Shown here: piece by piece, positions 16,638-26,814 of the stretch
How positions within the stretch are numbered: the stretch's first letter is position 1
Layout of the letters: every line of letters starts with the position of its first letter
Origin: Lachnoclostridium sp.
Lineage (GTDB): Bacteria; Bacteroidota; Bacteroidia; Bacteroidales; Muribaculaceae
Direction: 5' to 3'
Assembly (NCBI GenBank): GCA_023667185.1
Contig: JAMPAP010000001.1
Span: forward strand, 915,852-979,851
Length of the DNA stretch: 64,000 nt
Position numbers and translations under genes: made by a program
Notes under the pieces: generated by a model
Databases searched by the model: none
Seen by the model: the letters and a program-made list of their open reading frames with translations, nothing else
Told to the model about the DNA's origin: nothing

Positions 16638-19600
16638 CAATGAGGGAAGTGCTCGGTGACATAGGAGCGGGGCGAGATGCCGAAGTGCTTCTTGAATAGT
16701 GAAGAGAAGTGGCTCTGGTTGCCGAAGCCTGTGCGCTCTCCCACTTCGCCGATGGTGTATTCGCGTGTGAGAAGCAACTCGGCGGCACGGTTGAGGCGGT
16801 AGACGCGGAGCAGGTCGTTGGGTGAAATGCCGGTCAGAGCTTTTACCTTGCGGTAGAAGTTGGTGCGCGAGAATCCGAGTTCGCGCCCAAGCATATTGAC
16901 ATTGAGGTCGCAGTTGTCGATATTCTTGTCAATGTAAGCGTAGAGCTTTTCAAGGAATTTCTTGTCGAGCGGGGAGAGCTCCTCGGGATTGAGGATAATC
17001 TCAGTCTCATCGGGGTTGACGCCTGCATTAGAGAGGATCATTGAGGCACGCTTCTGCAGGCGGGCTGTAAGGTTATCGATACGCGCCATTAATACGTCGG
17101 GACTGAACGGCTTGCAAAGATAAGCGTCAGCGCCACAGTTGTAGCCTTTGATTTTGCTTTCGTCGAAAGTCTTGGCTGAGAGCAGGATAATGGCGATATG
17201 GCTTGTGGAGCTGTCAGATTTGAGGCGGCTGCAGAGCTCGAACCCGTCGATGTCGCCCGGCATCAGGACGTCGCTGACCACAATCTCGGGCATCTCTTCG
17301 AGGGCTATGCGCAAGCCTTCTTCGCCGTTAAATGCCTGAAATACCTGGTATTTTTCACCAAGCATACCTGCGAGGAAGGTATTGAGTTCCACGTTATCCT
17401 CCACGATAAGAATCTTCTGGCGATTTTCCAGATCAATGGGCTCTGCGGAGTCATCTGCCGGGTCATTAACGTTAGGTGTCGGCTGGACTACAGCGGGGAG
17501 TTCGTCATGAATGATTTCGCTTGAAGGGCTGCGGAATTCCGATATCTCGAAGGCATCGTCAGATACGGGGATGGTCACACGGAAGATGGTGCCTCCGCCG
17601 GGGTTTTTCTCCACACGGATGATGCCCTTGTGCATTTTCACGAGCTCGCCTACGAAGTGTAGACCGATGCCGAACCCTTTTTTAGCTTTTTCGGAGCGGA
17701 TGCGCAGTAGTCGGCGGAACGACATGAAAATCAGCGGAATATCCTCGGTTTCGATGCCCGGCCCGTCGTCGGCTACGGCAAACTCGGCATAGAGCGTGTC
17801 AGGCGATGGGTTGTCGAAACCCTCGGGATTGGTCAGATAGCGGAGGCTGATCTTTATTGAGCCATCGTCGCCGGAGTATTTTATGGCGTTGATTATCAGA
17901 TTGCTGAAAATCTTTTCAATCTTATCGCTATCGTAAGTGACGATTTTGGATTCCTGATCAGGCTTGTCGAAGGAGATGGACATACCGTTGTCGCCTACAT
18001 AGAGCGAATAGCGCTTGGTCAGAGTCTCGATCTGCTCGCAGAGGTCACCCTGTTCCACCTGAAGAGGGAGCGTTTCGTTGTTGACGCGGCGGAAGTTAAG
18101 CAGCTGATCGATAAGGGCGAGGAGGCGCTCTACGTTAGTGTTGATGAAGTCAAACGACTCATCGATCTGCGAGGGCGACATACTCTGATAGTTAGCCTGC
18201 AGATGCTTGGCCGGGCCGCAGATGAGCGTCAGCGGAGTGCGCAGCTCATGAGATATGTTGGTGAAGAAATTGATACGGTTGGTGGTTATCTGCTTTTCGC
18301 GCTCGATACGCTCTTCTGATAGCTCGTAGCGCTGGCGTATCAGTCGGTAACGGAGGTAGATATGGTTGAGGTATATTATAATAGCGATGAAAATTATCAG
18401 GTAGGCGAGCATGGCGGGGAGTGAAAGCCAGGGGTTCTGTTTGACGTTGATGTCGAGCAGATTTACGGGCGGAAGCCAGTCGCCCCCTTTGAGGCGGGCG
18501 CGCACGAGAAATTCGTATTTGCCCGGGGAGAGGTCAGAATATGATACTCGGTTGAAGTTGCCCAGGTAGATGAAGTCCTTGTCATGCCCTTTGAGCATAT
18601 AAGAGTATTCTACAAGGTCAGCATTGTCGTAGCAAAGGCCTGCAAATTCGATATTTATAGAGTTATCCTTGTGGCTGAGAGATATCTGGTCCACAAATCC
18701 GATGTCAAGGCCTGCCTTGTCGCCCGAGAGGACAGGCTTGTTTTGCGGCATTATCCATACTCCGTTAATGCGTAGCGGGATGTTGTGGTCACGCTCGATG
18801 TCAACTGAAGGTGACACCTGCTCAAGGCCGGCGTTGCCGCCGAAGAGGAAACTGTTGTCAAGCAGCGTGGTGACGCACTTCTCGTGGAACTGGTTTCCCC
18901 CGAGGCCGTCAGATTTCAGGTAAGTATTTACCGTAGAGCCGTTAGAGTCAAAGTGATACAATCCGTAGCTACTGCTTGCCCAGATATGTCCGTTGTCATC
19001 CAGAGCGAGAGCTACAATATCGTGAGCCTCAGGCATAGAGCATGACATCAGTTTGCCTGTAGTGGTGTCGAGGCGAAGCAGGCCGTGGCTGTAGGTGCCT
19101 ATCCAGAGGTTGCGCTGGCGGTCGATGAGCATATCTACGGCGTTACCTATGGTGGTGTTGCCTTCGAGAGGCAAGTATTTGACCGAGTGGTCGTTAATGT
19201 TGACCAGATAAAGATTGTCGCCGTATGATGACAGAAGCATCTGATCCTTGTCAAACGGGATGATCTTGGTGATATTATTAGAGCGGAACAGAGGTGATGA
19301 GATATTGTCGACAAGGTTAAGATTGCGGTCGATGATAAAGAGGCCGGCATTGTCAGTGCCCACCCACATTTCGCCCTCAGGAGTCTCCTGCATGGTCACG
19401 ACGTTGACAAAGTCAGGGAAGTTTTTCACCAGATGCAGGTCTCTGACATTGTTGCCTGAATACTCGGGTGAGCATACGATGAGGCGGTTGTTGTAGCCGA
19501 GCCACATACGGCCTTGCGAGTCGATGTTGATGTCCTGGACAAAGTCCTTGTTAAACGAGTTTAACTCGCTGGATGAGTGACTGTTGAAGTAGCGCTTCTG

Positions 19601-20695
19601 TCCGGTGGCGGGATTATATGCCGCGAGACCTTTGGAGCGGGTACCCACCCAGATTATGCCGTAGGAATCTTGTACGGCACGGGTGACAAACTCGTCGCGG
19701 AAGGCGTCGATAAGGTTACGGTTAAGGTTTAGCGACTGCTTGCGGTCAGTAAGGATCACCTCGCCCATGTCAAAGGTAGCGATCCAAAGGTTACTGAGAT
19801 TGTCAAGGAAAACGTCGTTAATCTCGGAGCTTTCGAGCTTGTTGAGGTCAATTTCGTCGAACTTCTTTGAGATATTATCGGTCAGACTGTTGAACAGCAG
19901 CACGCCGCGGTTGTTGGTGGCGATGATGTTGATGGAATCGTTGACGGGGAATATTTTGTTGACTGACAGCGATTTTCCCGAGCGAGAGACGTTAATTGAG
20001 CTGTTGTAAGGGTTGAGAAATGCGAGGCCGTCAGCGCGCCCGATAATGATATGATTGCCTGATGTGGCCATGGCGTTGACCTCCTCGGCATTTTCGTATT
20101 GCAGGCGGCGGATGGGACGGAGCGTCTTGTCGACGGCCATCAGCACCTTGCCGTTAGATATCCACAGGTTGCCGTCAGGACCCACGGTAGCGGAAGATAC
20201 ACCTTTGCCATCGATGTTGACCACGCGGGAGATTTTTTTCTGCTTGTTGTCAACCTCATAGAGTCCTCCGGCGCCGTAACAGAGCAGACGGCCTGCGAAA
20301 TCGATAAAGCCGTTGCAGTCAAATTCAAACGCGCTATCGTCGCCCGAATGGTAGCGATGAAACACACGCGTGCCCTTCTCCATTCCGGCCACACCCATAT
20401 TGGTGGCCACCATAAGCCATCCATCCTTGTCGACAAAGATGTTGTTGACATAGCTTGAGGGGATCGTACCGGTGTCATCCACCTCGCCGAAGTAAATCTC
20501 GTATTGGTTGCTGAACTTCTTGCAGAGGCCGTTGGCCGTGGCGAGCCATACATATCCGGCAGAGTCCTGCGCTATAGCGTGGACGCAATGGTTAGAAATC
20601 TCGGCGCGTCGCACCGGGGTATATGCCGCCAGCTGCAGGGAGAGGGCAAGGCATAAAATCGTGATGAATGATTTTATTGTGTATTGTGAATTCAT
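16637..20695 (-). CDS. Hybrid two-component system regulator (HTCS) of the PUL
   Basis: A one-protein sensor/regulator of 1352 residues. The start is set at the ATG of MNSQYTIKSF (20695) because the upstream in-frame TTG falls within the promoter. Order: signal peptide; periplasmic two-component beta-propeller repeats (about 30-660, e.g. DKDGWLMVATNMGVAG and DRQRNLWIGTYSHGLLRL); Y_Y_Y domain (about 670-750); one transmembrane helix (about 757-778); HisKA with phospho-acceptor His in NISHELRTPLTLI (about 815); HATPase (FGIGLHFVGE); receiver domain with phospho-acceptor Asp in VSDVLMPGDIDGFE (about 1143); C-terminal AraC-type HTH (about 1255-1350). Such proteins sense oligosaccharides and activate adjacent PULs. 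It lies between the kinase paralogue and the divergent GH78 operon. Confidence 0.97.
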   Translation of the reverse strand: MNSQYTIKSFITILCLALSLQLAAYTPVRRAEISNHCVHAIAQDSAGYVWLATANGLCKKFSNQYEIYFGEVDDTGTIPSSYVNNIFVDKDGWLMVATNMGVAGMEKGTRVFHRYHSGDDSAFEFDCNGFIDFAGRLLCYGAGGLYEVDNKQKKISRVVNIDGKGVSSATVGPDGNLWISNGKVLMAVDKTLRPIRRLQYENAEEVNAMATSGNHIIIGRADGLAFLNPYNSSINVSRSGKSLSVNKIFPVNDSINIIATNNRGVLLFNSLTDNISKKFDEIDLNKLESSEINDVFLDNLSNLWIATFDMGEVILTDRKQSLNLNRNLIDAFRDEFVTRAVQDSYGIIWVGTRSKGLAAYNPATGQKRYFNSHSSSELNSFNKDFVQDINIDSQGRMWLGYNNRLIVCSPEYSGNNVRDLHLVKNFPDFVNVVTMQETPEGEMWVGTDNAGLFIIDRNLNLVDNISSPLFRSNNITKIIPFDKDQMLLSSYGDNLYLVNINDHSVKYLPLEGNTTIGNAVDMLIDRQRNLWIGTYSHGLLRLDTTTGKLMSCSMPEAHDIVALALDDNGHIWASSSYGLYHFDSNGSTVNTYLKSDGLGGNQFHEKCVTTLLDNSFLFGGNAGLEQVSPSVDIERDHNIPLRINGVWIMPQNKPVLSGDKAGLDIGFVDQISLSHKDNSINIEFAGLCYDNADLVEYSYMLKGHDKDFIYLGNFNRVSYSDLSPGKYEFLVRARLKGGDWLPPVNLLDINVKQNPWLSLPAMLAYLIIFIAIIIYLNHIYLRYRLIRQRYELSEERIEREKQITTNRINFFTNISHELRTPLTLICGPAKHLQANYQSMSPSQIDESFDFINTNVERLLALIDQLLNFRRVNNETLPLQVEQGDLCEQIETLTKRYSLYVGDNGMSISFDKPDQESKIVTYDSDKIEKIFSNLIINAIKYSGDDGSIKISLRYLTNPEGFDNPSPDTLYAEFAVADDGPGIETEDIPLIFMSFRRLLRIRSEKAKKGFGIGLHFVGELVKMHKGIIRVEKNPGGGTIFRVTIPVSDDAFEISEFRSPSSEIIHDELPAVVQPTPNVNDPADDSAEPIDLENRQKILIVEDNVELNTFLAGMLGEKYQVFQAFNGEEGLRIALEEMPEIVVSDVLMPGDIDGFELCSRLKSDSSTSHIAIILLSAKTFDESKIKGYNCGADAYLCKPFSPDVLMARIDNLTARLQKRASMILSNAGVNPDETEIILNPEELSPLDKKFLEKLYAYIDKNIDNCDLNVNMLGRELGFSRTNFYRKVKALTGISPNDLLRVYRLNRAAELLLTREYTIGEVGERTGFGNQSHFSSLFKKHFGISPRSYVTEHFPH

Positions 20696-20715
20696 GTCAG
20701 GTTGCAAAGATTACG

Positions 20716-20723
20716 CAAAGTTA
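20716..20723 (-). promoter_or_regulatory. -7 box of the HTCS gene
   Basis: Minus-strand TAACTTTG matches TAnnTTTG exactly, 20 nt upstream of the ATG at 20695. A second imperfect copy (TAATCTTTG) follows at 20705-20713. Confidence 0.65.
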
Positions 20724-20780
20724 AACTAAAATTTCGAATAACTCCTATATATTAATGTAGAAATGCTCAAATTTAACATC

Positions 20781-20807
20781 TGGAACAAAAATTGAAACAA
20801 TTGCTAC
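20781..20807 (+). promoter_or_regulatory. Putative HTCS operator (weaker copy) in HTCS/GH78 intergenic region
   Basis: TGGAACAAA (20781-20789) is followed by TTGCTAC at the position matching TTGAAAC in the other two sites, giving half-sites 21 bp apart (20781-20786 and 20802-20807). An extra TGAAAC lies between them at 20793-20798. The second half-site is degenerate, and the distance to the GH78 -7 box (64 nt) is twice that at the other promoters. Confidence 0.4.
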
Positions 20808-20871
20808 AATCGTTTGCGCGAATATAAAGAAATTTGGGCTGCACAGCCAAAAGAGGTTGACGGCAAGAGAG

Positions 20872-20879
20872 TAATTTTG
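20872..20879 (+). promoter_or_regulatory. -7 box of the GH78 operon
   Basis: TAATTTTG fits TAnnTTTG, 69 nt upstream of the GH78 ATG (20949). The same octamer is used at the susC promoter (28772-28779). Confidence 0.55.
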
Positions 20880-20948
20880 CAACGTGACAACACGACTATC
20901 AACTCACAATTAACAACTATTACCTTCAAATCACCAATTAATATCACA

Positions 20949-22679
20949 ATGCACCTACAAAAACTAAAAATGATATTAGTGGTAGCCGCGGCAATAACCA
21001 CGGCAGCTACAGCGACAGCCGGATTAACCCGTCAGGCTGTTGCTCCGACACGTATCGTATGGATGTCAGATACTACAGGCGAATATATCAAGCAGCCCGA
21101 AATACTGATGAAAGATTTCAAGGGCCAGGTTTCGGTGGCCGACAATAACTGCACCGTGATGCGCAGCGTTGTCAACCACCAGGCAGGTGTATTGCTTGAC
21201 TTCGGCAAGGAGCTTCATGGCGGCATCAAAATCTCCTCAGGTATGCGTGCCTCGACCCGTCCGCTCCGCCTTCGTGTACGCCTTGGCGAATCAGTGTCAG
21301 AAGCCATGAGCGACGTACATCCTACAGTAAATAAGAAAAATGCTACCAACGAGCACGCCATGCGCGACTTCATAGTAGAAGTGCCCTGGCTCGGCTCGGT
21401 GGAATATGGTAACAGCGGATTTCGCTTCGCGCGCATTGATCTTCTTGATGCCGATGTGGATTATCTGCTCAGGAATGTTTCGGCAATCAGCGTCATGATT
21501 GACGACCCGCAGATAGGCTCGTTCAGATGCAGTGACGACCGTCTCAATAAAATCTGGGAGACCGGTGCTTACACAGTTCAATTAAATATGCAGGATTACC
21601 TGTGGGATGGTGTCAAGCGCGACCGTCTCGTATGGCTCGGTGACCTCCATCCCGAGGTGATGACAGTCGATTACGTGTGGGGCAATCATGACGTTGTCCG
21701 TCGGACACTTGACTTTGCCCGCGAGGACACGCCGCTCCCCGGCTGGATGAACGGATTTAGCTCATATTCAATGTGGTGGCTCCTGATTCACCGCGACTAT
21801 TATCTCCATAACGGCGACAAGCAGTATCTTCAGGACAACCGTGACTACATCCTCGGGATGGTAAAACAACTCGACGAGTGTGTGGATGAAAACGGCGAAG
21901 AGAAGATGACCGGCGTAAGATTCCTCGACTGGCCTACCTCGGAGAAGCCTGACGTGATACATGACGGATTGCAGTCACTTACATATATAACTATGAATGC
22001 AGCCCGCCAGATAGCAGGATGGCTTGATGATAAGGAACTCGACGAGGTGGCTGCCGGCACGATGGCTCGCATGGAAAAATACAACATGACCCACACTGAC
22101 GCCAGCCAGGCTATCAGCCTCTCGCTGCTGGCCGGCCTGTCAAAGGATACTGAAAAAGACTGCAACAAGTTGATCGACAACGGTATTAATTCATTCTCTC
22201 CTTTCTATGGCTACTACGCCGTGGAGGCTCTCGCCCGCAACGGCAAGGAGGATACCGCCCTGAAGATGATAAGCGACTACTGGGGCAAGATGATTGACCT
22301 CGGCGCAACCACCTTCTGGGAGGATCTCAACTATCCCGATACTGAAAATGCTGCCCGCATCGACGAAATAGTCCCCGAGGGCAAATATGATATTCATAGC
22401 GATGGCGGTGCCTACTGCTATGTAGGTCTCCGACTCAGCCTCTGCCATGGCTGGGGCGCCGGTCCTACACCCTGGCTTCAACGTTATGTGCTCGGCATCA
22501 AGCCGGTAGAACCCGGATGTAAAACCGTAGAGGTGAAGCCTCACCTCGGCGACCTCGCCTTCGCTGAAGGTACATTCCCCACCCCCTACGGCCCTCTCGC
22601 CGTCAAGGCTTACAAGGACGAAGCCGGCAAGACCAAGGTGGACGTCAAAGCCCCCAAGGGTGTGAAAATTAAGAAATAA
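20949..22679 (+). CDS. GH78-type alpha-L-rhamnosidase
   Basis: A 576-residue secreted glycosidase. The start is taken at ATG 20949 (MHLQKLKMILVVAAAIT), which opens a clear signal peptide; an earlier in-frame TTG lies upstream of the promoter box. The helical catalytic domain has the GH78 signature WDGVKRDRLVWLGDLHPE (about 219-236) with its conserved acidic residues, and later TTFWEDL. A C-terminal beta domain is present (VKPHLGDLAFAEG). At 576 residues it is short for GH78, keeping only part of the usual N-terminal beta-sandwich modules. The expected reaction is release of terminal alpha-L-rhamnose from pectic or other glycans, making it a key clue to the PUL substrate. Confidence 0.85.
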   Translation: MHLQKLKMILVVAAAITTAATATAGLTRQAVAPTRIVWMSDTTGEYIKQPEILMKDFKGQVSVADNNCTVMRSVVNHQAGVLLDFGKELHGGIKISSGMRASTRPLRLRVRLGESVSEAMSDVHPTVNKKNATNEHAMRDFIVEVPWLGSVEYGNSGFRFARIDLLDADVDYLLRNVSAISVMIDDPQIGSFRCSDDRLNKIWETGAYTVQLNMQDYLWDGVKRDRLVWLGDLHPEVMTVDYVWGNHDVVRRTLDFAREDTPLPGWMNGFSSYSMWWLLIHRDYYLHNGDKQYLQDNRDYILGMVKQLDECVDENGEEKMTGVRFLDWPTSEKPDVIHDGLQSLTYITMNAARQIAGWLDDKELDEVAAGTMARMEKYNMTHTDASQAISLSLLAGLSKDTEKDCNKLIDNGINSFSPFYGYYAVEALARNGKEDTALKMISDYWGKMIDLGATTFWEDLNYPDTENAARIDEIVPEGKYDIHSDGGAYCYVGLRLSLCHGWGAGPTPWLQRYVLGIKPVEPGCKTVEVKPHLGDLAFAEGTFPTPYGPLAVKAYKDEAGKTKVDVKAPKGVKIKK

Positions 22680-22785
22680 CTAACTACATATATACTTAAC
22701 TCTAAAGCAGATTGTAAGACAAATAAGGTAAGACAAGTCAAGGCAAGTATTTCTCAAACCAAAACGTTTCTACACATTTACTATC

Positions 22786-24687
22786 ATGCTCAGAATTTTG
22801 GTAATGGCCACTGCGATGGCCACAGCAATCTGTTCATTCTCTCAGACACTTATGTCTGATACATGGGTAGCTACCGACGCCCTTGGCAGAGTTATGCCGG
22901 GGGCGGAGGAATGCCCTTTGAAAGTTGACAAGCCCCGCACCGTAGGTATGTTTTATATCACATGGCACGATGAGGGGAAATATAATATGAAGTCGCCTTA
23001 CGGCGGCGATGTCACCCAGACACTTCTTGAAGCCCCCGAGGCTCGCCTCGACGGTACACATCCGGCATGGAAAGAGCGGTCGCTCCACTGGGGTGAGCCC
23101 GAAACAGGTTATTTCCTTAGTAGTGACCCTTATATCATCCGCCGGGATATGTCGATGCTGACTGATGCCGGAGTGGATCTTCTGTTTCTCGACGTCACTA
23201 ATGCCGTCCTCTACTGGGACGAATGGAAGGCGCTTTTCGAGACTATGGAACAGATGAAGCGCGAGGGTAACCAAGTGCCCAAGATTTGCTTTTGGTCATT
23301 TAACGGCGACGGCGTGAAGATCGTCACCGCGCTCTACGACCGCATCTATAAACCGGGACTTTACAAGGACTTATGGTTTTATTGGGATGGCAAACCGCTG
23401 CTCTGCTATAACTCTGACCCGAGTTTTGATGCTAATGGCCACCGCACCGTCAGGGAGTATTATAGTCAGGAAATTCAGGACTTCTTCACGCTCCGCAACC
23501 TTTGGTGGGGCTACTATGACTGGAACGGAAAGAGATATGTAGGCGAGGATGACAACTGGTGCTTCGGCTACGAGATGAACGACCCCAAAGTGGCTGCCCT
23601 TACCCCTGAAGGACGCGCCGCTCACCATAATGGCCGCGTGGAGCAGATGGCTGTGACGGCAGGACAGCACTCCATTTCCACCACCGGAAAATGCTTCCGC
23701 CCCTCCACCGGACAACCGCCACTGAATCAATATGATATGCCCGATAGCGCATACGTGCCATGGCTCGGCAAGGCGGTGACTAATCCTACAGGCTATGGTA
23801 TCTATTTTCAGGATCGCTGGGACGAGGCTCTTGAGGCTGACCCTGACTTGGTGTACGTCAACGACTGGAACGAGTGGACCGCCGGAAAGTTTCACAATCC
23901 CCTTATTGTAGAGAAAACCGATACTGTATATTTTGATTTCCTCGGCCGCAAGAGTGATTTCTATTTCGTTGACCAGTATAATGCTGAATTTAACCGTACT
24001 ATCCAGCCTATGAAAGGCGGATATACTGATAATTACTATTACCAGCTTGTGCAGAACGTGCGCCGCTACAAGGGCGTGAACGAACGTCCGACACTACGTC
24101 ATCGCGACAAGGTGAAAATTGACGGCCGATTCGACGACTGGGATCGAGTGCCTGCTTACTATCTTGATACTTACGGAGATACTGCTCATCGAGACCATAA
24201 TGGCTATGGCGGCAACCACTACGTCAATACTTCCGGACGAAATGATATCGTGGTCTCAAAGGTAGCTGTAGGCAAGGATGCCGTAAATTTCTACGTGGAG
24301 ACCGCCGATGACCTCTCGCCCAACAGCGATGACAACTGGATGCTCCTCTTTATTGACTCTGACGGCGATCACTCTACCGGCTGGAATGGATACGATATTC
24401 TTGTCAATAAGAAAGTTACCTCTGACAATGAGACGATGCTCATGACCTGGGATCCGATATCAAGCCAGTGGGTTGACGAGACGGTAATCCCTTACCGCAC
24501 AGGCGGCAAGATGCTCGAACTCGCCATCCCGTCGAAATATATAAGCCAAGCCAAGGACAAGAAGGGCTGGTTTGACTTCAAATGGGCTGACAATCCTGCA
24601 TCCATCGACGATATTATTGAGCTGTGTATCAATGGAGATACAGCTCCCAACCGAAGATTTAATTACCGTTGCCAATGGCAATTCTGA
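22786..24687 (+). CDS. Putative TIM-barrel glycosidase with C-terminal CBM9-like domain (paralogue 1)
   Basis: A 633-residue secreted protein (signal MLRILVMATAMATAICSFSQ). The N-terminal 430 residues read as a GH71/GH99-like TIM barrel: FYITWHDEGKYN, HWGEPETGYF, IRRDMSMLTDAGVDLLFLD, WWGYYDWNGKRY and YVNDWNEWTAGKF, rich in aromatic and acidic residues. From about 440 a CBM9/DOMON-like domain follows (KVKIDGRFDDWDRVPAYY, WMLLFIDSDGDHSTGWNGYD). It is the first of three tandem paralogues with the same architecture. I cannot assign it to a characterised CAZy family; candidate catalytic acids are the Glu in GEPE and in DWNEW. Context points to rhamnose-containing oligosaccharides as substrate. Confidence 0.7.
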   Translation: MLRILVMATAMATAICSFSQTLMSDTWVATDALGRVMPGAEECPLKVDKPRTVGMFYITWHDEGKYNMKSPYGGDVTQTLLEAPEARLDGTHPAWKERSLHWGEPETGYFLSSDPYIIRRDMSMLTDAGVDLLFLDVTNAVLYWDEWKALFETMEQMKREGNQVPKICFWSFNGDGVKIVTALYDRIYKPGLYKDLWFYWDGKPLLCYNSDPSFDANGHRTVREYYSQEIQDFFTLRNLWWGYYDWNGKRYVGEDDNWCFGYEMNDPKVAALTPEGRAAHHNGRVEQMAVTAGQHSISTTGKCFRPSTGQPPLNQYDMPDSAYVPWLGKAVTNPTGYGIYFQDRWDEALEADPDLVYVNDWNEWTAGKFHNPLIVEKTDTVYFDFLGRKSDFYFVDQYNAEFNRTIQPMKGGYTDNYYYQLVQNVRRYKGVNERPTLRHRDKVKIDGRFDDWDRVPAYYLDTYGDTAHRDHNGYGGNHYVNTSGRNDIVVSKVAVGKDAVNFYVETADDLSPNSDDNWMLLFIDSDGDHSTGWNGYDILVNKKVTSDNETMLMTWDPISSQWVDETVIPYRTGGKMLELAIPSKYISQAKDKKGWFDFKWADNPASIDDIIELCINGDTAPNRRFNYRCQWQF

Positions 24688-24729
24688 ACCTCTCTTACAA
24701 ACCTTACATAAAGACACTTCCTATTAGCC

Positions 24730-26814
24730 ATGAACACTATCAGTAAAACAATCCTCTCCGTAGCCGCTCTCGCCGCCACGACTATGACTGTCAGCGCCGA
24801 AGTGGAACCCATTGACCTCTATCCTGACACATGGGTGGCTATCGACGGTATTGACCGTGTGCTCCCCACGGCTGAAGATCAACCGCTGAAGACTGACAAG
24901 GAGCGTATCGTATGTATCTTCTATGTATCATGGCATTATGACTGGTTTTACACCAACTTCAAGTCGCCCTATGCTTGTGACGTAACCAAGATACTCAATG
25001 AGGATCCTTCCGCCCGCCTTGACTACAATCATCACCTTTGGACGCATGAATTTGCCTACCACTGGGGTGAGCCTGAAATGGGATACTTCACCAGCTGTGA
25101 CCCTTACGTGATACGCAAAGATATGTCAATGCTGACTGATGCCGGTGTGGATCTTCTTGTGCTTGACTGCACTAACGCCGTATGCTACTTCGACGAATGG
25201 GATGCCCTGTTCCGCGTCATGGAGCAGTTGAAAGAGGAGGGCCAGAAGGTGCCCAAGATATGCTTCTGGGGCTTCAATGGCACTGTAGCCGAGAGCCTCG
25301 GCAACATCTACACATATTATTATAAGAAAGACAAATACCGCGACTTGTGGTACTTCCTTGACGGCAAGCCACTTATGCTGTATAATGAGGAGGCCACCTA
25401 TTCTCAGGAATTTCTTGACTTTTTCACCTTCCGCAATATGTGGTGGGGCTACTTTAACTGGAACGGTCATCGCTATCTCGGCACCGAGGATCGCTGGTGT
25501 TTCGGCTATGATATGCATGACACCTCAGTGGCTGCTGCTACGCCTGAGCAGCGCGCATCGACCCACAACGGCTGTCGCGAGCAGATGTGTGTGACTCCGG
25601 CCCAACACGCCTCCACTATGGTGGGTAAAAGCTGGACTCTCAAGCAGAAAGAACCGCAGCTCAACGACCATGACCTCCCGCTGAAGAAGTTTCTCAATAA
25701 GAAATGGATCGATCACCCCGAATATTATGGCTTCTATTTCAAGGAACGTTGGGACGAGGCACTTAGTGTTGACCCTGATTATATCTATCTTAACGACTGG
25801 AATGAATGGATAGCCGGACAGTTTGCTGCTGATAATGTGTCGTTTATGGGACGTAACAGCAACTTCCAGTTTGTGGATCAGTATAACGCCGAGTTTAACC
25901 GTACTATCCAGCCGATGAAGGGTGGCGGCACTGACAACTATTATATGCAGATGATCGACGGTATACGCCGCTACAAAGGTGTGCGCGAAGCTCCGCTGAC
26001 CATTACTATGGCCGATGTCACCATCGACTCTGATTTTGACCGCTGGCAGGCGATTGACGCTGAGTACTTTGATACCCCGGGTGATGTGCTCCACCGCAAC
26101 TATACCGGCTACGGTGGCAACCGCTACAAAGATGAATCAGGCCGAAATGATATCCTCCGTTCAAAAGTCAACGTAGGAGAAGACAACGTAACCTTCTATG
26201 TTACAACCGCCTCAGACCTCACTCCGTATACTGACCCCAACTGGATGCTCCTGCTTATCAATAGCGACTGCGATTACACTACCGGCTGGCATGGATTTGA
26301 CTACCTGGTCAACAAGGAGTTTGAATCCGACAACACCTCCGTAGTGATGTCATGGAACAATGAAACCTCGCAATGGGAGAAATGCGGCACGGCACGCTTC
26401 CGCGCTGAAGGTACAAACCTTGCCCTGGAAATGCCTCTTGCCACGATAGGCATCACTGATGGTAATGCCGGTAACTTCTACTTCAAGTGGGCTGATAATC
26501 CGGCTGATCTTGACGACCCTATATCGCTATGTATCAACGGAGATACCGCTCCTAACCGCCGATTCTGCTACAACTATCGCTGGGATTACGGCAGCAGCGG
26601 CCTTGAAAAGCTTGAGCAGCAGCCTGCCGCGCGGCTGAAAGTCACTCCGCTGACCGGTCATACACTCTTTATCGAGACAACGGGCAGCTATATCGTGGCC
26701 GACATGATGGGTCGTGTGATGGCTACCGGTAGCGGAACCTCCACCGCAGTCATGCCCTCGACAGGCATCTATGTAGTAAAATCAGGCTCTGACGCAATAA
26801 AGGTAATTTTATGA
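24730..26814 (+). CDS. Putative TIM-barrel glycosidase with CBM9-like and sorting-tail domains (paralogue 2)
   Basis: A 694-residue secreted paralogue of the preceding gene, very similar along its length (HWGEPEMGYF, IRKDMSMLTDAGVDLLVLD, YLNDWNEWIAGQF, FVDQYNAEFNRTIQPMKGG). The CBM9-like domain (DVTIDSDFDRWQAIDAEYF) is followed by an extra 70 residues absent from the other two paralogues. That tail contains YIVADMMGRVMATG and GIYVVKSG, resembling a type-IX-secretion C-terminal domain, so this copy may be surface-anchored or exported differently. Its start is 42 nt after the first paralogue, and its last 4 nt overlap the third. It probably arose by tandem duplication of its upstream neighbour. 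Confidence 0.7.
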   Translation: MNTISKTILSVAALAATTMTVSAEVEPIDLYPDTWVAIDGIDRVLPTAEDQPLKTDKERIVCIFYVSWHYDWFYTNFKSPYACDVTKILNEDPSARLDYNHHLWTHEFAYHWGEPEMGYFTSCDPYVIRKDMSMLTDAGVDLLVLDCTNAVCYFDEWDALFRVMEQLKEEGQKVPKICFWGFNGTVAESLGNIYTYYYKKDKYRDLWYFLDGKPLMLYNEEATYSQEFLDFFTFRNMWWGYFNWNGHRYLGTEDRWCFGYDMHDTSVAAATPEQRASTHNGCREQMCVTPAQHASTMVGKSWTLKQKEPQLNDHDLPLKKFLNKKWIDHPEYYGFYFKERWDEALSVDPDYIYLNDWNEWIAGQFAADNVSFMGRNSNFQFVDQYNAEFNRTIQPMKGGGTDNYYMQMIDGIRRYKGVREAPLTITMADVTIDSDFDRWQAIDAEYFDTPGDVLHRNYTGYGGNRYKDESGRNDILRSKVNVGEDNVTFYVTTASDLTPYTDPNWMLLLINSDCDYTTGWHGFDYLVNKEFESDNTSVVMSWNNETSQWEKCGTARFRAEGTNLALEMPLATIGITDGNAGNFYFKWADNPADLDDPISLCINGDTAPNRRFCYNYRWDYGSSGLEKLEQQPAARLKVTPLTGHTLFIETTGSYIVADMMGRVMATGSGTSTAVMPSTGIYVVKSGSDAIKVIL

